Part shown: positions 1 through 7,495 of the stretch, one piece after another
Layout: every line of letters begins with the position of its first letter
Position numbering within the stretch: position 1 is the stretch's first letter
Assembly: GCA_018818235.1 (NCBI GenBank)
Contig: JAHISE010000025.1
Span: forward strand, 1 to 14,986
DNA from: Patescibacteria group bacterium
Lineage (GTDB): Bacteria > Patescibacteriota > Gracilibacteria > Peribacterales > Peribacteraceae
Length of the DNA stretch: 14,986 nt
Direction: 5' to 3'
The notes under the pieces: model-generated
Database searches by the model: none
Seen by the model: the letters and a program-made list of their open reading frames with translations, nothing else
What the model was told of the DNA's origin: nothing
Position numbers and translations under genes: made by a program

Positions 1-2
1 AA

Positions 3-2666
3 GAAGCATTGGATCAGATGGTTCGTAATCAACAACCAGACTGTATTCCTAAGTTATTTGTATTCTCTCAACTACTTATTGGTACAAACATGTCGGAATG
101 TTTGTACGGGACAACTGGAACACCAAAGAAGTTCTATGCAGGATGGAGAGAGAAGATAGTCGATACAGATGAACAACAGAAGTACGAACAAGACATTCAG
201 TCACTTATTCAACAACCTATCAAGAAAGGTTTATATGAGCAAATATGTGCGGATCTCAATGGAGCTACACTGCGCCATACTCAATTAGCTGAAAGACAAA
301 TAACAAAGCAAGATAGAGGTTTATACGGGCTGCTACGACCAGAACGATTACTGCGTCTTATGCGCTCATTCATCCTATTCGATGCAGGACTGAAGAAAGT
401 GGCTAGATATCAGCAATTTTTTGCTGTTGAGAAGATCTTAGAAAGGGTGGAACAAGAGGAGCAAGGTATGAATGGCAACAAGCGTCAGGGGGGTATTGTG
501 TGGCACACACAGGGCTCCGGAAAGTCGCTTACCATGGTGCTCTTTGTGAAAGCGTTAATTGAAAACCCACACCTTGTTAATCCAAGAGTAATTGTTGTTA
601 CCGACCGCATAGATTTAGACAAGCAGATCTCTGAAACATTTAGGAACTGCAATCTAAAGAAAGATATCATTCGAGCGAATACAGGCAAGCATCTATTGGA
701 GCTTGTAAAGGAACAAACGCCTGCAGTAGTAACATCTCTAGTTCATAAATTTGAGAGTGCAGGGAAAATGCGAAGTGATTTTACCGATGAGGATAAGAAT
801 ATTTTTGTTCTCATAGACGAAGCCCATAGAACGCAGGGGGGCATCGCCAATGCAGAAATGCGTCGTACCATTCCCAATGCGTGTTTTATTGCATTTACTG
901 GTACGCCATTACTCAAGAAGGAAAAATCACAACATCAGTTTGGTGAATTTATCGATAAATACACCATTGATGATGCATTGAATGATGATGTGATTCTTCC
1001 ATTAATCTACGAAGGACGATTTGTTGACCTAAAACAAAATAAAGAAAAGGTAGACCGGCACGTTGAGCGAATCATGAAAGACAGAAGTCCAGAGGAGAAG
1101 CGTGAACTTCAGAAATATGCGGATAGTAAAGTTATTAAAAGCAATCCTCATCGTATTACTGAAATTGCTTACGATATTGAGGATCATTTCGTAGGCCAAT
1201 TCCAGAATACAGGACTTAAGGCACAGCTGGTTGCTCCATCGAAGTATTCAGCAATCAAGTTTCAGGAGGTATTTGAAGAAAGTGGCAAAATAAATACTGC
1301 GGTTGTTATCTCAGAAACGAAAGCTGAAGAAGACGAAACGGATGATCACAAGCGAGAAGTAGGTGCGTTCTTAAAAAAGATTGCAGCTAATCACAATGGC
1401 TTAGAAAGCTATGAAAAAGAAGTCATTGAGAGCTTTAAACATAATCCAGACGGAGTTGAAATACTTATTGTTGTCGATAAGTTGCTGACTGGATTCGATG
1501 CCCCCTGCAATACGGTGTTGTATCTAACCAAAGAGCTAAAGGATCATAATCTCTTGCAGGCTATAGCTCGTGTAAATCGTATTTTTGAGAATGAAAAGAG
1601 GCAAAAAACATCGGGATTCATTATCGATTACTCGCAGAACGCAGAAAACATCAGAAACGCAATGGAGTTATTTAGTAATTACGATGCGGAAGATGTTAAA
1701 AAAGCTCTTATTGATACCGATGAAAAGATTCGAGAGCTGGAAGACAGCTACGATGCTATAGAGACCTTATTCAAAGATGTTGAAAATAAGAAGGACACAG
1801 AAGGCTATATCCAGTTCCTTAATGACGATCAGAAACGAGATCAATTCTACAAAGAATTCAGAGAGTTTATAAAAAACCTAGATGAATGCCTATCTCTGAA
1901 TGATTTTGCGAATAAGTTTATGAACTTAGATACATTTAAAAAGGAATTAAAGCGTTACGCAGAACTGAGAAAGTCTGCACAGCTAAAATACGCCGATAAA
2001 ACAGATTTAAAGGACTACAAAGCACAACTGGTAAAGATTCTGGATGAATATATTGATGCAGAGGAAGTAGAGCCATTAACAGGGCAAATCAATATCAACG
2101 ATAAGGTTGCATTTGATAAGGCTTTAGAAGATCTGGGTTCAGATAAATCAAGGGCTGAGGCAATTGCCTCGCAGATGAGTAGAACTATTACAGAGCAGGC
2201 AGACAAAGATCCAGAGTTCTATCGTCGAATGTCAGATAAGATTGATAAGATTCTCGCTGATATGCGAGCTGGAAAGCTGGCAGATGCACAAGCACTTGTA
2301 AAAATGAGAGAGGCGAAAGATGAAATGACAAACAAAAAAGATTCATCTATACCTGAAAAAGTTGCAAGGATCACTGGAGCAGATATTTTTTATCGCAACT
2401 TGCACCCCATTCTGTCGGCTCATTCACTGTCAGATGAAGATATCGAAACTATTGTGTGTGAGTTATTTGCAATAGTGAAGTCTGGTGCAACTATCGACTG
2501 GCATAGGCTTACTGACACACAAAGGGCTTTAAAGAATCAGATTGATGATTATGTCTATGATGAAATTAAAACAAAGTATTCCCTTGATATTAGCAACGAA
2601 GATCTGGCAACAATTGTCGATAAGGTCATGGAACTAGCATTGGAAAATCCTGAGATATTTATATGA
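3..2666 (+). CDS. hsdR: Type I restriction enzyme, HsdR (R) subunit, 5' end missing
   Basis: This is the motor and nuclease subunit of a type I restriction-modification complex. It translocates DNA with ATP and cuts unmodified DNA together with HsdM and HsdS. The reading frame is open from base 3, so the N-terminus lies outside the window; the TTG at base 9 is probably an internal leucine codon. Counting from that codon, the Walker A motif GSGKS is at residues 169-173, the DEAH box at 270-273, a motif III-like FTGTP follows shortly after, and the motif VI sequence QAIARVNR is at 517-524. The C-terminal third is helical and highly charged, as is usual where HsdR contacts the methylase core. 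The PD-(D/E)xK nuclease domain would lie mostly upstream and cannot be judged. hsdM and hsdS are expected to the left. The visible 885 residues show no frameshift. Confidence 0.95.
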   Translation, partial: EALDQMVRNQQPDCIPKLFVFSQLLIGTNMSECLYGTTGTPKKFYAGWREKIVDTDEQQKYEQDIQSLIQQPIKKGLYEQICADLNGATLRHTQLAERQITKQDRGLYGLLRPERLLRLMRSFILFDAGLKKVARYQQFFAVEKILERVEQEEQGMNGNKRQGGIVWHTQGSGKSLTMVLFVKALIENPHLVNPRVIVVTDRIDLDKQISETFRNCNLKKDIIRANTGKHLLELVKEQTPAVVTSLVHKFESAGKMRSDFTDEDKNIFVLIDEAHRTQGGIANAEMRRTIPNACFIAFTGTPLLKKEKSQHQFGEFIDKYTIDDALNDDVILPLIYEGRFVDLKQNKEKVDRHVERIMKDRSPEEKRELQKYADSKVIKSNPHRITEIAYDIEDHFVGQFQNTGLKAQLVAPSKYSAIKFQEVFEESGKINTAVVISETKAEEDETDDHKREVGAFLKKIAANHNGLESYEKEVIESFKHNPDGVEILIVVDKLLTGFDAPCNTVLYLTKELKDHNLLQAIARVNRIFENEKRQKTSGFIIDYSQNAENIRNAMELFSNYDAEDVKKALIDTDEKIRELEDSYDAIETLFKDVENKKDTEGYIQFLNDDQKRDQFYKEFREFIKNLDECLSLNDFANKFMNLDTFKKELKRYAELRKSAQLKYADKTDLKDYKAQLVKILDEYIDAEEVEPLTGQININDKVAFDKALEDLGSDKSRAEAIASQMSRTITEQADKDPEFYRRMSDKIDKILADMRAGKLADAQALVKMREAKDEMTNKKDSSIPEKVARITGADIFYRNLHPILSAHSLSDEDIETIVCELFAIVKSGATIDWHRLTDTQRALKNQIDDYVYDEIKTKYSLDISNEDLATIVDKVMELALENPEIFI

Positions 2667-3367
2667 AGCAATCAACATTTACCTACGGCACTCACAACTA
2701 CGATTACTATCTTATTCGACAAGATCGCAAAACAGTAAGCCTTACTGTGCAGCCGAGTCTTAATATCATTCTAAAATGTCCCAAGAATTACACTCAGAAG
2801 AAAATCGATATTTTCCTGAAGCGTAAGTGGTATTGGCTGGAAAGGCAGTTAAAAGACCTTCGTCGACTACAGAGAAGCAAAGCTCAAAAGGAATACATAT
2901 CTGGGGAGTCATTCATTTACCTTGGTAGGCAATACAAGCTCATTGTAAAGGGGGGGGCTTCTGATTCGGTTGGCTTAGAAAAAGGTAAAATTATTGTTAA
3001 AACTTCTAAAGATGTGAGTAATAAATCTCACAATCAGAAGTTGTTAGAAGAGTGGTATACCAACCGAGGAGAAAAGGTATTTAACGAACGTTATAGGCAA
3101 GTTCTGAAGAAGTTCGATTATGAATTTGCACCTGAACTACAGATCAGAAAAATGTCGAAGAGGTGGGGCAGCTTCTTGGCGAAGAAGAAGGTCTTACTCA
3201 ATCCAGATCTCATAAAAGCATCAAAGGAGTGCATTGATTACGTTATTACACATGAAATGTGCCATATGAAACACCATGATCATAGCACTGCATACTTTAG
3301 ATTTTTAAACTCTAAGTTCCCAAACTGGGAAAAGACAAAAGAGACTTTGGAATTGAGATTCTTGTAA
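2663..3367 (+). CDS. YgjP-like (SprT/M48-type) zinc metallopeptidase
   Basis: This 234-residue protein belongs to the YgjP-like metallopeptidase family (DUF45). The zinc-binding motif HEMCH is at residues 197-201 and is followed by HHDHS at 204-208, which supplies the likely third ligand. Before it lies the family's conserved KMSKRWGSF segment; many relatives have a cysteine where this one has the last phenylalanine. The N-terminal half is a basic, Trp/Tyr-containing region of the kind found in the family. The start ATG overlaps the hsdR stop codon (ATGA), which implies translational coupling and one operon. Such metallopeptidases are often found beside type I restriction genes, but their substrate is not established. 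A role in turnover of restriction subunits is only an inference from position. Confidence 0.88.
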   Translation: MKQSTFTYGTHNYDYYLIRQDRKTVSLTVQPSLNIILKCPKNYTQKKIDIFLKRKWYWLERQLKDLRRLQRSKAQKEYISGESFIYLGRQYKLIVKGGASDSVGLEKGKIIVKTSKDVSNKSHNQKLLEEWYTNRGEKVFNERYRQVLKKFDYEFAPELQIRKMSKRWGSFLAKKKVLLNPDLIKASKECIDYVITHEMCHMKHHDHSTAYFRFLNSKFPNWEKTKETLELRFL

Positions 3368-3372
3368 ACGGT

Positions 3373-3417
3373 CTATGCCTAGACTCCCAGCCCTTCCGTG
3401 GCATAGAACCACCACGG
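3373..3417. other. Intergenic inverted repeats between the restriction operon and tRNA-Glu
   Basis: The gap between the metallopeptidase stop and the tRNA 3' end holds two overlapping inverted repeats. CTATGCC (3373-3379) pairs with GGCATAG (3400-3406), and CCGTGG (3396-3401) pairs with CCACGG (3412-3417). They share bases and cannot form together. The flanking genes converge, so this could be a terminator region for either, but no T-tract follows either arm. Confidence 0.3.
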
Positions 3418-3431
3418 TCACCTGCCCGTAA

Positions 3432-3506
3432 TGGTAGCCCCAGGGAGAATCGAACTCCCGTTACCAGGATGAAAACCTGACGTCCTAACCACTAGACGAT
3501 GGGGCC
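3432..3506 (-). tRNA. tRNA-Glu (anticodon UUC), CCA encoded
   Basis: Read on the minus strand, the gene folds as a standard 75-nt tRNA including the encoded CCA. The acceptor strand GGCCCCA pairs with TGGGGCT, with a G-U first pair. The D arm is typical (GTC, TAGTGGTTAGG loop region, GAC). The anticodon loop TTTTCAT carries UUC between CAGG and CCTG. The T arm GGGAG-TTCGATT-CTCCC follows, and the 3' end is A plus CCA. The identity is glutamate. The upstream (right-hand) side is unusual: 14 bases covering the 5' end of the tRNA are repeated 87 bp further out, beyond which lies a good promoter. Confidence 0.97.
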
Positions 3507-3595
3507 ACGAAAGCATAAAGATCGGAGGCACTCATTTCGACCACAAGGATCTCGCCGGCCGAAGCCCTAAGGCGAAGGCTGGACGATGGGGCCAC
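3495..3595. repeat. 14-bp direct repeats of the tRNA-Glu 5' end flanking a 73-bp segment
   Basis: GACGATGGGGCCAC occurs at 3495-3508, covering the tRNA 5' end, and again perfectly at 3582-3595. Between them lie 73 bp (3509-3581). That segment contains a hairpin, CCGGCC-GAA-GCC-CTAA-GGC-GAA-GGCTGG by parts (3555-3582), and a stretch (about 3527-3553) resembling short dispersed repeats of the type TCATTTCGACC...GGATCTCG that I recall from many uncultured bacterial genomes. The arrangement fits insertion of a small non-coding element with a 14-bp target duplication, or a local tandem duplication. The repeat itself is seen directly; its origin is inferred. Confidence 0.75.
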
Positions 3596-3605
3596 TGCAA
3601 GTTGA

Positions 3606-3634
3606 ATTATAAGCAGATTATTTGCATATGCAAA
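3606..3634 (-). promoter_or_regulatory. Likely promoter of tRNA-Glu
   Basis: On the minus strand, TTTGCA (3634-3629) and a perfect TATAAT (3611-3606) are 17 bp apart, the best sigma-70-like match in the window. Transcription would start near 3599. It would give a leader of about 93 nt before the tRNA, whereas without the inserted 87 bp the leader would be only a few bases. The -35 lies within a 14-bp palindrome, TTTGCATATGCAAA (3621-3634). Confidence 0.6.
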
Positions 3635-3654
3635 GGAAAGAACCCGTTTCCTTT
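3632..3654 (-). terminator. Hairpin at the 3' end of the pilin-like gene
   Basis: AAAGGAAA and TTTCCTTT form a perfect 8-bp stem with a 7-base loop, overlapping the pilin stop codon. On the minus strand the 3' arm is T-rich, but no separate T-tract follows, so termination here is plausible rather than certain. It overlaps the -35 of the tRNA promoter. Confidence 0.4.
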
Positions 3655-4579
3655 AAAGTCTAATAGGATCACTCTCCCAATAAATCAAAATACCATCACC
3701 ATAGTTTGTTTCGCGTGTCTGGAAAAATACTGAGCGTGACCCCTCAGTCCATGTAACCTCATCTCCTCCCACTCCACTATTTACATTTCCATCAAAAGGA
3801 TTTTCTGTCTCGTTTTTTCCTGTGTCATTAACAACGTCAATAACCGAAGCACCTTGGAATGTAATTCTGGCGTCTATTATTTCTTTTCCGGTGGGATCAT
3901 CCAAAAGTCCCGCATAACCAAGTATGCGGATAAAACCGTTTCCTCTTTGAACGGATAAACCTCGTACTTCTTCATCCAAATTTGAGTCGAAATGGATTAT
4001 TCCATCCACTTTGATCGGAATCCATTCGCCGTCTTCGTACATTACTGCATCTTCTCCAACAAAGGACTTGGCCTCCGCACTTCCTTTACCTTGGTTTTTT
4101 ATGTATTCAAAATCAATTCTCACTTTAACGTCGTTCCCAAAACTAATTTCGCTTGCTCCTCCCAGGAATTTTGGGATCGGAACTTCTTTTCGGTTTCCAT
4201 TTGTTGCCTCCAGAATAATCACTCCAGTAATACTAGGTTCACCATAAACAGGAGAAAATTTAACTTCGTTATTTCCGATCACATTAATGGAAGTGGGAAG
4301 CGATTGTCCTTCGTCAAAGAGGGGATTCCTGGATTCATATGAATCTCCCAAAAAGATTGTTCCATTAGATGCGGAAACTCCCCACTTTCCAAGTTCAGAT
4401 CCCGCTTGAGAGAGTAATTGTGCTCGTGCAAGCATTTGAGTTATTTGTTGAGCTGCAAGTTCCAGATCATTTCTGATTTGATATGAACGATAAGTAGGTA
4501 TAGCAACTGCACTGATTGCTGCTATAACTGCGAGTGTTATCAGGACTTCGGGGAGGGAGAAGGCGGTTCGGAGTTGCAT
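3653..4579 (-). CDS. Type IV pilin-like / pseudopilin protein
   Basis: The 308-residue product opens with a class III (prepilin) signal: a short basic leader MQLRTA, then FSLPEVLITLAVIAAISAVAIPTY. Cleavage after Ala6 by a prepilin peptidase (PilD-like) would leave Phe1 and the key Glu5, and the hydrophobic stretch 7-28 would form the pilin spine. The residue before the cut is Ala rather than the usual Gly, which some pilins tolerate. After a helix (RNDLELAAQQITQMLARAQ) comes a long beta-rich head, about twice the size of a minor pseudopilin, in the style of GspH-type proteins. It starts 17 bp after the stop of the secreted acidic protein on the same strand, so the two are probably co-transcribed. 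A role in a pilus or DNA-uptake fibre is inferred; comEC elsewhere in the window would fit. No Shine-Dalgarno sequence is visible. Confidence 0.8.
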   Translation of the reverse strand: MQLRTAFSLPEVLITLAVIAAISAVAIPTYRSYQIRNDLELAAQQITQMLARAQLLSQAGSELGKWGVSASNGTIFLGDSYESRNPLFDEGQSLPTSINVIGNNEVKFSPVYGEPSITGVIILEATNGNRKEVPIPKFLGGASEISFGNDVKVRIDFEYIKNQGKGSAEAKSFVGEDAVMYEDGEWIPIKVDGIIHFDSNLDEEVRGLSVQRGNGFIRILGYAGLLDDPTGKEIIDARITFQGASVIDVVNDTGKNETENPFDGNVNSGVGGDEVTWTEGSRSVFFQTRETNYGDGILIYWESDPIRL

Positions 4580-4596
4580 GGTGCTATTCTACATCA

Positions 4597-5889
4597 TTAT
4601 TGGGACCAGATGGGCCTGCGTGGGGCAGGATTCATCTTTGCCTTGCCTCTTAGCTCATCATTAAGTGTTCTTTTCGAATATCTTAGAGACTGGCAATATC
4701 CTTTGCGTACAAGATCCATATAATAAGCATCCATAGGTAACTCTGCGCACTCAACGGAAATAATTTGAGGGAGTTGTTTTAAGGGGGAGCGTTGTGGTCT
4801 GTCCCATAAATTCTGATCCCATTCAGATTCATCTTCCCAATCATCATCTTCCCATTCCCATTCATCGTATAAGTCTTCTTCTTCCCAATCTTCCTCTTCT
4901 CCAAACTCCGTATAATCTTCATCTAAATATTCCACTTCCGGAAACATATCAGAGAATATATCCTCAAGGTTTTCAGCACCAACCGGAACATCCAAATAAA
5001 CGGGAAGTATTCTATGTTGAGCTTTTCCTTCAATTGACGCACTTACTCCTGCCTCCGGCATGTTGAAAGACAAATAATATTTGGCGTATCTGAATTGATC
5101 CTCAACATTCGTATCTAATTTAATTTTTAAGTTGATTGAATCTGCAATTAAATCCTGAGTGCCCTGTAAACCGGCCAAAAATTCATTAAATTCAGGTTCG
5201 TTCAAATAATCACCAAGGTCATGACCATTCATTTTATTATAAATAACTTCAAATGCTCTTTCCAGAAATTGCGGATGCAATCCAAGTGAATAGGAATGTC
5301 CTTCTTTAAATTGCATGTGTTCCATATTAAACAATGCACCAATTACATCCGAAATTAATTGTTTGCCTTCGGCAGGAGTCATGTCCAATTCTTCGAAAAT
5401 CGGACCATACATGTCCCAATAATTTCCTACTTGTTCCAGATCTCTAAAATCACTGTCTTCCAAATCCAGATATATCCACTTGTTACGCACTTTATTAAGT
5501 TCATCTTCAAAATCCTTCATCATAGAATCACTGAAGTCGTTGAAATTAAGTTCAAGATTATCCAGCCGCATATACAATTTCTTTTGATGAATAATCATCC
5601 TTGCGTTTGCATTAACAGACTCATCATCAACTTTAATAGAAATATCCCCATTTATTTTCAATTTTATATTGTCCGTATCTTTTCCTTCCATAGCACCTTG
5701 TATATTACCTTTTATTTCAACGTCAGATTCCTGATCCAAATTTGCATAAAAATTATAATCAAATTCACGTGGTTTACCGTCATATCCCAAGGACATCAGC
5801 AGGTCAGCGGGATTTGTAAATACTGCAAAAGTTACAACAGGAAATATCAGAAGCATAAGTCCTGCAAAAATGCTTGAGAATCTTTTCAT
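4597..5889 (-). CDS. Secreted acidic protein of unknown family
   Basis: I do not recognise the family. I place the start at the ATG at 5889, giving 430 residues, because it yields a clean signal peptide (MKRFSSIFAGLMLLIFPVVTFA); the upstream ATG at 5937 would add 16 residues and lies beyond the likely TATA-like element at 5926-5931. The mature protein alternates charged beta-like segments (for example NIKLKINGDISIKVDD and KKLYMRLDNLEL). This resembles, in general style only, lipid- or ligand-binding lipoproteins, but there is no lipobox cysteine. Residues about 318-365 are extremely rich in Asp, Glu and Trp. They are followed by a basic tail with two cysteines ending in RRPIWSQ. It lies 17 bp upstream of the pilin-like gene and may be part of the same surface or export system. 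Confidence 0.75.
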   Translation of the reverse strand: MKRFSSIFAGLMLLIFPVVTFAVFTNPADLLMSLGYDGKPREFDYNFYANLDQESDVEIKGNIQGAMEGKDTDNIKLKINGDISIKVDDESVNANARMIIHQKKLYMRLDNLELNFNDFSDSMMKDFEDELNKVRNKWIYLDLEDSDFRDLEQVGNYWDMYGPIFEELDMTPAEGKQLISDVIGALFNMEHMQFKEGHSYSLGLHPQFLERAFEVIYNKMNGHDLGDYLNEPEFNEFLAGLQGTQDLIADSINLKIKLDTNVEDQFRYAKYYLSFNMPEAGVSASIEGKAQHRILPVYLDVPVGAENLEDIFSDMFPEVEYLDEDYTEFGEEEDWEEEDLYDEWEWEDDDWEDESEWDQNLWDRPQRSPLKQLPQIISVECAELPMDAYYMDLVRKGYCQSLRYSKRTLNDELRGKAKMNPAPRRPIWSQ

Positions 5890-5960
5890 AGTTAAATAGG
5901 GAAAAAATAGGGAAAGGGTAAGTAGATTGTACATCAATTATTTATGATATCCTATACTCC
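5890..5960. promoter_or_regulatory. Divergent promoter region between the acidic protein and Nramp-like genes
   Basis: On the minus strand TACAAT (5931-5926) is a good -10 for the acidic protein and supports a start at 5889; its -35 is poor. On the plus strand TATGAT (5943-5948) and TATACT (5953-5958) lie only 3 to 12 bases before the Nramp-like ATG, so that mRNA would have almost no leader. Neither gene has a Shine-Dalgarno sequence. Confidence 0.35.
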
Positions 5961-7352
5961 ATGAAAACAACTCTTCCTCTGGGTGAGCAAAAGCTCCCAC
6001 AACCTCTACCGTTGCGCAAACTCATCGGTCCTAGTTTTATTCTGCTTGGTCTTGGTCTTGGTAGCGGTGAAATAATTCTTTGGCCTTACCTCACTTCCAA
6101 TTACGGTCTTGGAATTGCATGGGCAATAGTGATCGGACTCACCATGCAGTTCTTTATAAATATGGAAGTCGAAAGATATGCATTGATCTATGGTGAAAGT
6201 ATCTTCGTGGGATTCGCCAGGATGCTCAAAATACTTCCCGCATGGTTTATACTCTCCACTTTCCTTGGATTTGGATGGCCGGGGATAGGTTTGGCGGGAG
6301 CAACACTTCTTTCAACTGCATTTGGAGTGGAAAATGTGCAAATACTTGGAGTCATCATATTCTTAGTAATTGGAGCTATTCTGACTCTTGGTAAAGTTCT
6401 TTATAAAACAGTTGAGAGACTTCAAATGTGGTTGATTGGGATCGGAGTTCCGTTCATAATCGGTTTGGCGTTATATCTGTCGGAAAAATCTGACTTTATA
6501 GCACTCGGAAGCGGGATAATAGGGCAAGGCGAAGGGTTTGAATTCCTGCCGTTTGGAATATCGATTGCCGCGTTCCTTGGAGCACTTGCGTATAGTGGTG
6601 CGGGAGGGAACTTGAATCTTGGTCAGTCGTTTTATGTACGTGATAAAGGATATGCGATGGGTAAGTATGCGGATAAAATCACGGGTTTATTCCGAAAAGG
6701 AGGTAAACAAAAGTTCTCTATCACCGGAAATACATTCAAAGTAAATCAGGCAAACATCAGTTTGTTCCAGAAATGGTGGAGAGTGGTCAACTTGGAACAT
6801 TTGATAGTTTTCTGGGGATTGGGGCTTATAACAATGCTGACTCTTGCACTTCTTGCGTATGTGACCTCGTTTGGATTACAGGGTAATGCAGAAGGAATAA
6901 ACTTTGTGATTAACGAAGCAATGATGATTGCGAGCAGGACTTTGCCGGCATTTGGAACACTCTTTCTACTTGCAACCGGTATTATGCTTTGCGCAACACA
7001 ACTGACTGTGCTCGACTCAACCAGCAGAATAATGACAGAGAACTTCTTACTTCTCAAAGGAGGAAAGGAATTCAATGTTACAAAAATCTATTACATCATT
7101 CTTTGGATTCAGATTCTGTTTGGAATTGCAGTATTCAGTCTTGGGTTCGACCAACCGCTGACTTTGATAATACTCGGCGCGGTCATTAACGCTTTTGCAA
7201 TGTTCGTATATTGCGGACTTTTGCTTTGGATCAATAATTCGATGCTTGCAAAGCCTTTGCGTCCTGCAATGTGGAGGAATTTGATTTTAGGAGCGACGTT
7301 CTTATTCTTTGGAGGGTTTTCTTATCTGGTGATTGTGGAGAAGTTTTTCTGA
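5961..7352 (+). CDS. Nramp-family-like divalent metal transporter, divergent
   Basis: This 463-residue integral membrane protein has about eleven hydrophobic segments and the Nramp-like (LeuT-fold) layout. It begins LIGPSFILLGLGLGSGEIILWPYLT in the first membrane helix and carries SGAGGNLNL (212-220) followed by GQSFYVRDKG in the sixth. In classical MntH/Nramp proteins these unwound helices hold DPGN and MPHN, which bind Mn2+ or Fe2+. Here they read GSGE (34-37) and GAGGNLN. The protein therefore belongs to a divergent bacterial branch, and its substrate cannot be read from the sequence. The long loop between helices 6 and 7 (about residues 225-270, with several Lys) is also larger than usual. 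The ATG at 5961 is the only good start, with no Shine-Dalgarno. It is followed by an inverted pair of octamer repeats. Confidence 0.8.
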   Translation: MKTTLPLGEQKLPQPLPLRKLIGPSFILLGLGLGSGEIILWPYLTSNYGLGIAWAIVIGLTMQFFINMEVERYALIYGESIFVGFARMLKILPAWFILSTFLGFGWPGIGLAGATLLSTAFGVENVQILGVIIFLVIGAILTLGKVLYKTVERLQMWLIGIGVPFIIGLALYLSEKSDFIALGSGIIGQGEGFEFLPFGISIAAFLGALAYSGAGGNLNLGQSFYVRDKGYAMGKYADKITGLFRKGGKQKFSITGNTFKVNQANISLFQKWWRVVNLEHLIVFWGLGLITMLTLALLAYVTSFGLQGNAEGINFVINEAMMIASRTLPAFGTLFLLATGIMLCATQLTVLDSTSRIMTENFLLLKGGKEFNVTKIYYIILWIQILFGIAVFSLGFDQPLTLIILGAVINAFAMFVYCGLLLWINNSMLAKPLRPAMWRNLILGATFLFFGGFSYLVIVEKFF

Positions 7353-7369
7353 GGTGATCAAGATATGCA

Positions 7370-7488
7370 GAGCAATTGGCAATTAGCAGATTGGCAATTT
7401 GCTACCTGTACTGAGTTTATCGAAGTAGTTTTACTCGTTAATATGGAAACAATAGCCAATTAGCCAATTAGCCAACTGCCAATTGCTC
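7370..7488. repeat. Inverted pair of period-8 arrays (AGCAATTG type)
   Basis: The left array at 7370-7401 reads in octamers GAGCAATT, GGCAATTA, GCAGATTG, GCAATTTG. The right array at 7453-7488 reads TAGCCAAT, TAGCCAAT, TAGCCAAC, TGCCAATT, GCTC. Their outer ends, GAGCAATTGGCA (7370-7381) and TGCCAATTGCTC (7477-7488), are perfect inverted repeats of 12 bp, and the rest pairs imperfectly. The pair fills the gap between the convergent Nramp-like and yhhQ genes, so it could also act as a two-way terminator hairpin. A lone TCGTTAAT, the octamer of two other arrays, sits in the loop at 7435-7442. Confidence 0.8.
7405..7427. repeat. Possible dispersed-repeat fragment in the loop of the inverted pair
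   Basis: CCTGTACTGAGTTTATCGAA and the following bases, read on the minus strand, resemble the CTTCGA...CTCAGTACAGG short dispersed repeats that I recall from many environmental genomes. This is recognition from memory only. There is no second copy in the window. Confidence 0.3.
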
Positions 7489-7495
7489 ATCAGGC

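Noticed and set aside
9..11. TTG at base 9 as the hsdR start
   Set aside because: The frame is open to the window edge, and HsdR proteins have a substantial N-terminal region before this point.
3495..3595. Phage or island attachment site at the tRNA-Glu
   Set aside because: The duplicated part is the tRNA 5' end rather than the 3' end, the enclosed segment is only 73 bp, and no integrase is present.
3992..5877. Plus-strand ORFs opposite the pilin and acidic protein genes
   Set aside because: They are antisense to well-supported coding sequence and lack domains or signals.
5890..5937. Upstream ATG at 5937 for the secreted acidic protein
   Set aside because: It would extend beyond a TACAAT -10 element and bury a clean signal peptide that starts at 5889.
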